64,000 bases of DNA from CATOSP01 sp965197545 (lineage in GTDB: Bacteria > Chloroflexota > Dehalococcoidia > Lucifugimonadales > UBA3495): assembly GCA_965197545.1 (NCBI GenBank), contig CBDANJ010000007.1, positions 1,674,001 to 1,738,000 on the forward strand, read 5' to 3'. The number at the start of each line of letters is the position of its first letter. The first letter of the stretch is position 1. This document shows, one piece after another, positions 59,029 through 64,000 of this stretch. Position numbers and translations under genes: made by a program. The notes below the pieces were generated by a model. It was not told the DNA's origin, made no database searches, and saw nothing but the letters and a program-made list of their open reading frames with translations.

Positions 59029-59097
59029 CCCGGAATGACGGGCTGGGAGTAGGAAGGACACATCAAGTCTGAACAGTTACTAATCCGGGCGGAGCTA

Positions 59098-59604
59098 TCA
59101 CCCGCGCCTTATATGGAAAAAGTTTCCTACTCTTCCGGTTACCCGCTCCACGAAGCCAGCAACATCCTGGGAGTGCAACTTCTCTTTCACCTGAGAAATC
59201 GTTTCTTGTCGCTGCTCATCGGTCATGAGGTCCGCCAACCCAGTTTTTACCGACTTGGCCGCGCTCGCCACGGCTCCGGCAGGCCCAAGCAGTGCGGAGG
59301 CGGCTGCTAAGTTACTGGTAGTTTCGGCGGTTGACTCCATGGTTTCCCGGCTCTTCTCCGCCGCGGTTGCGAGGTTTTCGGCCATCTCGTCAGCCTTGGC
59401 TGCGAAGGCGGTGAAGATCACGGCCGCGTTCTCGGCGGTCACAGCCGACGATCCGGTGGTCTTATCCAGATTGGACGCGATGCTGCGGACGGAAGGGTAG
59501 AGTTTGATCAGGAATATCGTGATGGTCGAACACAAGGCGATTCCTGAAATCGCCAGTACCAACACGGCGACGCCATTAGCAATTGTTAACGTGTCTGGAC
59601 CCAT
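59098..59604 (-). CDS. Membrane-anchored coiled-coil protein
   Basis: The product has 168 residues from ATG 59604. One membrane helix at about 8-34 (VLVLAISGIALCSTITIFLI) is followed by a long helical, Ala/Glu-rich region (ADEMAENLATAAEKSRETME) and a hydrophobic glycine/alanine patch (SALLGPAGAVASAAKSVKTG). The arrangement recalls DUF948-type proteins. It lies 32 bp after the CoA-transferase beta gene and could be transcribed with it, although it has no evident link to that function. Confidence 0.65.
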   Translation of the reverse strand: MGPDTLTIANGVAVLVLAISGIALCSTITIFLIKLYPSVRSIASNLDKTTGSSAVTAENAAVIFTAFAAKADEMAENLATAAEKSRETMESTAETTSNLAAASALLGPAGAVASAAKSVKTGLADLMTDEQRQETISQVKEKLHSQDVAGFVERVTGRVGNFFHIRRG

Positions 59605-59636
59605 AACGGTATCCCCTCGATCTGTACGAGAACAGG

Positions 59637-60314
59637 TTAGAGTTGGTATTCCTTCAAGTCCGGCGAAAGGGAGAGATTGGCTCCGGTCAGTTCCTGGATT
59701 TCTTCCGAGGTCCAGCCAGGGGCCACCTCTTCGAGGACCAGTCCGCTTTGGGTACACCGCACAACCGCGAGATCGGTCACGATGAGGGAGACGCAGCCCT
59801 TACCGGTCAATGGCAGCGTGCAGTCTTCCACGATCTTGGGCTGGTTTCGGCGGTCGGTGTGTTCCATGGCCACGATCACGTCGTCCGCGCCCGCCGCCAG
59901 GTCCATCGCGCCGCCTACGTTCCCGACACCTCTTTGGGGGAGCATCCAGTTGGCCAGGTCTCCGTTAGCTGAGACTTGGTGGGCGCCGAGGACCGTGACG
60001 TTGACATGGCCGCCACGGATCATGGCGAAGGCGTCGGCGGACCCGAAGAAGGACATGCCCGGGACCATCTGAAGGAACTGCCCACCGGCGTTGATGAGGT
60101 CGACGTCTTGCTCCCCTTCCTCGGCCAAGGGGCCGCAGTTGAGCACTCCGCTTTCGCTATGGTAGAAGACGACCTGACCAGGAGCGAGGAACGCCGACAC
60201 TAAAGTCGGGATACCGATACCGAGGTTGACGTAGCTACCGTTGGGTAACTCTTTGGCCACCCGCATTGCGATGATCTCCCGGTCCAACCGGGGTTTTTCT
60301 CCTGGATCAGGCAT
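59637..60314 (-). CDS. Class I CoA-transferase, beta subunit
   Basis: The product has 225 residues. VNLGIGIPTLVSAFL and VVFYHSESGVLNCGP contain the catalytic glutamate (Glu54, in SESG), which forms the acyl-CoA glutamyl intermediate. GGHVNVTVLGAHQVSANGDL and GNVGGAMDLAAGADDVIVAM complete the fold of 3-oxoacid or acyl CoA-transferase beta chains. It is the third gene of an operon with the alpha subunit (61841-62530) and a fused subunit (60363-61796). The acid substrate is unknown. Confidence 0.9.
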   Translation of the reverse strand: MPDPGEKPRLDREIIAMRVAKELPNGSYVNLGIGIPTLVSAFLAPGQVVFYHSESGVLNCGPLAEEGEQDVDLINAGGQFLQMVPGMSFFGSADAFAMIRGGHVNVTVLGAHQVSANGDLANWMLPQRGVGNVGGAMDLAAGADDVIVAMEHTDRRNQPKIVEDCTLPLTGKGCVSLIVTDLAVVRCTQSGLVLEEVAPGWTSEEIQELTGANLSLSPDLKEYQL

Positions 60315-60362
60315 GGGTATCCGTGTCCTTCCAGCGTGGCGATTTGGCCATGCGCGGGGCCG

Positions 60363-61796
60363 TTACTCGTAGGGCGAAAAATCGGCGGGGCGTTGGACGA
60401 CCCGGTCGATGAAAACCCCGGGGGTTACCACGGCCTCCGGGTCCAGTTCTCCCGGACGTATTATCTCATCCACTTCGATTATGGTGGTCCGGGCCGCTGG
60501 CGCCATCACAGCGTTAAAGTTTCTAGAAGTGCCCTTGTATATGACATTGCCCAGGGTGTCCGCCTTGTATCCGCGAATCAGACAGTAGTCGGCTCGCAGG
60601 GCGGGTTCCAGAACGTATTCTTTCCCGCCGATAACCCTGGTCTCCTTGCCTTCGGTCAACAGTGTGCCAACCCCAGTGGGGGTGTAGAAGGCGGCGACTC
60701 CCGCGCCCGCCGCCCGGATCCGTTCCGCAAGAGTGCCCTGGGGGACGACCTCTATCTCCACTTCTCCCTGTTGCCAGGCAAGCTCAAAGGCGCTGGGCCG
60801 CGTGGGGGAAGGAGAAACCGGGTAGGAGGCGATGGCCTTCTTGATCTGATGGTTTTCGATCAGAATGCTATGGTCGATGGCTTGACGGCCAGGGGGAGTG
60901 CCGAAGCCAATGACCCTCGCAATGCCAGCGGTGTTGCTGACCATCGTGAGCTGTTTCGCCCCGTGATCGCGCAGCGCCACCATCAGGTAATGGGGCATCC
61001 CTCCGGGCCCGGCAAATCCGTCTATCATCACTGTCGAACCATCGGGCATGTCTGCCACCGCTTCGAGCCCGCTGGAGTAGACCTTGTTAATCGGCTCAAA
61101 GGACGGGACGTCAAGAACCATCTCGTTCAGCGCGGCGGCCACGCGCACGGGGGCTCCGGTGAGGGCTACGACGTCGTCAACACTCCATCCGGGGGCGACT
61201 TCGGTAATCACCAGACCGTCCGGGTCCACTCTCAGTACCGCCAGGTCTGTGATGATGGTTCCCTGACGAATAACCCCGTCAGGCGGGAAAGTGCATTCGG
61301 CAACGATGGCGGGCTGGCCGTCTGGGGTGGTGTGGGTCATCATGGCTACGATTCGACCCGCGCCGCTGGCTAGATCAACCGAGTCCGAAGGCGCAGAAAT
61401 CCCTGGCGCGGAGGCGCTAGTCCAGTGACAAAAGGCCCCATCCGCGCCCAACTGCGCCGGTTGAATCACCGCGGTATCCACGTAACCCGCTCTGGTGATG
61501 CCTGCGAGGTCAACTGTGCTGAGGACCGATCCACCGGGTGCAAGCATGATGCCTTGCCCGGAAGAATCGACCAGGCTTGAGACTCCTGCGCTATCGCCGG
61601 GAACGTTCGTACCGCCCAATGCCTGGTAGCCCACAGCCCCGGACCCGGAAACGAAGGTAACGCCCGAACCAGCGGGAAACACTCCGGGAACCAGTGCCGG
61701 GAGACCTGAGCCTATGGCGGCGACCTCTCCAGACACCAGCTCTCTGGCAGCTCTGGCGGCCATCAGGGGGGCGTTGATCCTCTCGGGTCCGGGCAT
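60363..61796 (-). CDS. Fused CoA-transferase: beta-like domain without catalytic Glu plus alpha domain
   Basis: The product has 477 residues. Residues about 1-225 align with a beta subunit (GLPALVPGVFPAGSGVTFVS, TPDGQPAIVAECTFPPDGVI), but the SESG motif reads SGSG (residues 50-53), so the catalytic Glu is Gly51. Residues about 235-477 are an alpha chain (GSTVMIDGFAGPGGMPHYLM, PTGVGTLLTEGKETRVIGGK, ADYCLIRGYKADTLGNVIYK, VDEIIRPGELDPEAVVTPG). The order beta-alpha is reversed relative to the usual alpha-beta fusion. It lies between the alpha and beta genes in one operon, so the complex may contain two alpha chains, one active beta and one inactive beta-like domain. GGAAAG precedes the ATG. Confidence 0.88.
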   Translation of the reverse strand: MPGPERINAPLMAARAARELVSGEVAAIGSGLPALVPGVFPAGSGVTFVSGSGAVGYQALGGTNVPGDSAGVSSLVDSSGQGIMLAPGGSVLSTVDLAGITRAGYVDTAVIQPAQLGADGAFCHWTSASAPGISAPSDSVDLASGAGRIVAMMTHTTPDGQPAIVAECTFPPDGVIRQGTIITDLAVLRVDPDGLVITEVAPGWSVDDVVALTGAPVRVAAALNEMVLDVPSFEPINKVYSSGLEAVADMPDGSTVMIDGFAGPGGMPHYLMVALRDHGAKQLTMVSNTAGIARVIGFGTPPGRQAIDHSILIENHQIKKAIASYPVSPSPTRPSAFELAWQQGEVEIEVVPQGTLAERIRAAGAGVAAFYTPTGVGTLLTEGKETRVIGGKEYVLEPALRADYCLIRGYKADTLGNVIYKGTSRNFNAVMAPAARTTIIEVDEIIRPGELDPEAVVTPGVFIDRVVQRPADFSPYE

Positions 61797-61840
61797 TATC
61801 TTTCCTATACTTGCGGACGGTGGTTGCGGCCGGATTGTGG

Positions 61841-62530
61841 CTAGACTGTCTGCACTACTCGGTTGACGAATATGCCGGGCGTGATGACCAACTCGGGATC
61901 GATTCCTCCCGGCTCGAATATCTGGTCGACTTCGGCAATGGAGATACGGGCCGACATCGCCATGGGCGGGTTCCAGTTACGCTGGGACCCGCGGTAGACC
62001 AGGTTTCCGACAGTGTCGGAGGCGCTGGCCCGCAAGAGTGCGAAGTCGGCGCGGATGGCTTCCCGGAAGATATAGTCCCGGCCATCGAAGCTGCGGACTT
62101 CCCGGTTGTGCTGGAACCTCGTTCCCATCCCATCGGGGATGAAGACTCCGCCAAGACCGGCCCCGCCCGCGCGAAGCAACTCGGCAAGGACTCCTTGGGG
62201 AACAGCCTCGATTTCTAGCTGGCCGGATTCCCACAGTTCCTTGACCACTCCGGGTTGCGCGGGGTCGAAGCCAAGGGGAGTGATAAGTTTCCGCACCTTA
62301 CCGGCGGCCACGAGGTCTGCCACGTCCACGGATTCAGGACGATGAGGCCACGCTCCCTGACATACGCAGGTGAGTTCCCGGACCGGGGCTTTGAACATAG
62401 CTCTGATCAAACTCTCGGGGACACCGACGCCGGTGTAACCCGCGATGACCACCGTGGACCCGGAGGACAAGCCCTCGAGGGCGGCCTCGGGGCTTTCAAA
62501 TACCTTGCTAAAGGTCTCCGCTTTGTTCAC
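61841..62530 (-). CDS. Class I CoA-transferase, alpha subunit
   Basis: The product has 229 residues from GTG 62530 (VNKAETFSKVF...); ATG 62572 is a possible upstream start in a repeat-like sequence. GSTVVIAGYTGVGVPESLIR, PDGMGTRFQHNREVRSFDGR and DFALLRASASDTVGNLVYRG are the CoA-binding blocks. AEVDQIFEPGGIDPELVITP ends as in other alpha chains. First gene of the CoA-transferase operon, with the fused gene 44 bp downstream. Confidence 0.88.
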   Translation of the reverse strand: MNKAETFSKVFESPEAALEGLSSGSTVVIAGYTGVGVPESLIRAMFKAPVRELTCVCQGAWPHRPESVDVADLVAAGKVRKLITPLGFDPAQPGVVKELWESGQLEIEAVPQGVLAELLRAGGAGLGGVFIPDGMGTRFQHNREVRSFDGRDYIFREAIRADFALLRASASDTVGNLVYRGSQRNWNPPMAMSARISIAEVDQIFEPGGIDPELVITPGIFVNRVVQTV

Positions 62531-62673
62531 TTGCTGGAACTCAGTCCTTCGGAGATAGTCCCCGCTCCCCATGGGAGAGGGTCGGCTGTCCGTGGTAGGT
62601 CGACTCTAGGGGTAAGTAGCCTAGGTATGGTTGTCTACGAATGTGGCCCCGGCAGGGAACTTGGGGTCCGCCG

Positions 62674-62713
62674 GTCAAAGAGCGACCGCCCCAAGAGTCT
62701 CGGGGCGGTCGCT
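62674..62713 (-). terminator. Intrinsic terminator after groL
   Basis: AGCGACCGCCCC pairs with GGGGCGGTCGCT around a nine-base loop on the minus strand, followed by CTTTGACC. The 12-bp stem lies 30 bp after the groL stop. Confidence 0.8.
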
Positions 62714-62742
62714 GCCAGGGCCGGTATGCTGGGTATCCTCGG

Positions 62743-64000
62743 CTAGTAGTCCATCGGAGGCATAGCCGGGCCGGCGGGGTTCTTGTCGGGGATTTCGGTA
62801 ATCATCGACTCGGTGGTAAGCACCATGCTTGCCACGCTGGCCGCGTTTTGCAGGGCCGAGCGAGTCACCTTGGCTGGGTCGACGATTCCGCGCTCGAGCA
62901 TCGGGCCGAACTCGCCAACCTCGGCATCGTAGCCGTAGTCGTCGGCCTGTTGCTTGACCTCGTTCAGCACTACCGCGCCTTCAAAGCCGGCGTTCTCGAC
63001 GATGAGCTTGAGGGGCTGTTCCAGGGCGCGGCGGATGATGTCCACCCCAACCTTCTCGTCGGCTGGGATGTCGCCGATGCCGTCCAGGGCGCGCTGGGCG
63101 CGGACCAGGGCGACGCCGCCGCCGGCGACGATTCCCTCTTCCACAGCGGACCGGGTGGCTGAAAGGGCGTCTTCGACCCGGGCCTTGCGCTCCTTGAGCT
63201 CGATCTCGGTAGCCGCGCCGACTTTGATGACGGCGACGCCGCCGGAGAGCTTGGCCATCCGTTCCTGGAGCTTCTCTCGGTCGAACTCGGAAGTGGTGTC
63301 TTCGATTTGGGCTTTAATCTGGTTGATGCGAGCCTGAATCTGGTCCTCGGAGCCGCGGCCCTCCACGATGGTGGTCTCGTCCTTGGTGGCCGAGATCCGG
63401 CGGGCCTGCCCAAAGTCCTCCAGGGTCGCGCTGTCCAGCTTCCGTCCGGTCTCCTCGCTGATGACGGTGCCACCGGTCAGGATGGCGATGTCTTCCAGCA
63501 TGGCCTTCCGGCGGTCTCCGAATCCAGGAGCCTTGACTCCCAGGATGTTGAGGGTGCCGCGAAGCTTGTTGACCACCAGGGTGGCCAGAGCCTCGCCGTC
63601 GACGTCCTCACCTATGATGACGACGTTCTTGCGGCCAACCTGCAGGAGCTTTTCCAACGCGGGGAGCATCTCCGCGACGGCGGAGACCTTCTTGTCGGTG
63701 ATAACCACGGTGGCGTCCTCAATCACAGACTCCATCCGGTCAGCGTTGGTGATGAAGTAGGGAGAGATGTAGCCGCGGTCGATCTGCATACCTTCGACGT
63801 ATTCGATCTCGTCGGAGAGACCCTTGGACTCCTCGACGGTGATGACGCCGTCCTTGCCCACCTTCTCCATGGACTCGGCGATGGTCTCGCCGATCGCTTC
63901 TTCGTGGGCTGAGAGGCTGGCCACCTGGCCGATGCGCTCGCGGGTTTCAACGAGCTCTGACATACCGCCGATCTCTGCTACGACGGCAGCGACTGCGCGT
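62743..64000 (-). CDS. groL: Chaperonin GroEL, C-terminal part (runs off the right edge)
   Basis: About 419 residues are visible, and the reading frame continues beyond 64000. VGKDGVITVEESKGLSDEIE, GYISPYFITNADRMESVIED, APGFGDRRKAMLEDIAILTG and RVEDALSATRSAVEEGIVAG are typical GroEL blocks. KVTRSALQNAASVASMVLTT precedes the end. The tail reads NPAGPAMPPMDY rather than a GGM repeat. GroEL folds proteins in the cytoplasm as a tetradecamer. The start, a possible groES gene and heat-shock control lie outside. Confidence 0.96.
   Translation of the reverse strand, partial: RAVAAVVAEIGGMSELVETRERIGQVASLSAHEEAIGETIAESMEKVGKDGVITVEESKGLSDEIEYVEGMQIDRGYISPYFITNADRMESVIEDATVVITDKKVSAVAEMLPALEKLLQVGRKNVVIIGEDVDGEALATLVVNKLRGTLNILGVKAPGFGDRRKAMLEDIAILTGGTVISEETGRKLDSATLEDFGQARRISATKDETTIVEGRGSEDQIQARINQIKAQIEDTTSEFDREKLQERMAKLSGGVAVIKVGAATEIELKERKARVEDALSATRSAVEEGIVAGGGVALVRAQRALDGIGDIPADEKVGVDIIRRALEQPLKLIVENAGFEGAVVLNEVKQQADDYGYDAEVGEFGPMLERGIVDPAKVTRSALQNAASVASMVLTTESMITEIPDKNPAGPAMPPMDY

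Larger units (their letters stand above)
58805..59080. mobile_element. Nested element, GTAACTGTTCAGA family, second copy (inverted)
   Basis: GTAACTGTTCAGACT at the left and AGTCTGAACAGTTAC at the right form the ends. TGATCCGG (58797-58804) and TAATCCGG (59081-59088) may be a diverged 8-bp target duplication. Compared with 41724-42252 the two ends are exchanged, so the copies are inverted. Inside are AGCCTG hairpin copies F and G. Confidence 0.75.

Noticed and set aside
58553..59090. CRISPR array or tandem satellite as an explanation for the dense repeats
   Set aside because: Repeats are inverted, nested and unevenly spaced, with no regular direct repeats and spacers. They fit miniature transposable elements better.

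Overview
The window looks like a moderately high-GC bacterial chromosome. The gene content suggests a Chloroflexota lineage close to Dehalococcoidia/SAR202: LLM-class flavin oxidoreductases, a CaiB/BaiF CoA-transferase, a GMC oxidoreductase, several SDRs, DUF951, and a CoxE-like VWA protein. That placement is an inference from gene families; no rRNA or ribosomal marker is present.

Layout. Positions 1-5970 are a decayed mobile island on the 3' side of a tRNA-Ala(UGC) gene (5973-6045, minus). It holds two tyrosine-integrase remnants, an IS1380-type transposase remnant fused to a response-regulator fragment, an IS630 transposase remnant, a miniature element with an 11-bp target duplication, and one intact cargo gene for a lipoprotein with fibronectin-III and ankyrin parts. 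Positions 6.3-12.1 kb run on the plus strand: thiolase, GMC oxidoreductase, then a promoter and a three-gene unit (NHL beta-propeller, conserved unknown, and a UGSC-family protein whose U is an in-frame TGA at 11815-11817, so probably a selenoprotein). Positions 12.1-25.9 kb carry Trm112, CopD-like and TlpA-like proteins, SDRs, gamma-glutamyltransferase, a pentapeptide-repeat/TIR-like protein, an LLM oxidoreductase, an MMPL exporter, a CaiB-type CoA-transferase, an unusual alpha/beta hydrolase and a cupin. Positions 26-33.3 kb hold an EndoIII-related glycosylase, sfsA, pyrF, DUF951, a LysR regulator divergent from a 7Fe ferredoxin, an ornithine-cyclodeaminase-like gene, and an accessory islet (NUDIX, methylase remnant, HicBA).

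Positions 33.5-41.6 kb are the pyrimidine operon pyrR-pyrB-pyrC-carA-(unknown)-carB on the minus strand, preceded by a PyrR-type attenuator; carB apparently starts at ATT. With pyrF nearby, most of the UMP pathway is encoded here. Positions 42.3-52.3 kb hold a VWA protein, a small P-loop protein, a cysteine hydrolase, DUF2157/GDYXXLXY membrane genes, a PEP-mutase-family lyase, and fabG-plsX-dehydratase lipid genes. Positions 52.7-64 kb hold L-2-hydroxyglutarate oxidase, a second LLM oxidoreductase, a D-2-hydroxyacid dehydrogenase, a TPP-riboswitch thiGES operon, a three-gene CoA-transferase operon with an unusual fused subunit, and the 3' part of groL running off the right edge.

The intergenic regions are full of nested miniature inverted-repeat elements. 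At least four families have recognisable terminal inverted repeats and several copies have direct target duplications of 6-11 bp. A separate 22-28-nt hairpin unit starting AGCCTG has inserted into these repeats and, three times, into the IS630 coding sequence. This repeat ecology and the UGSC selenoprotein unit are the most interesting observations. No CRISPR array was seen.
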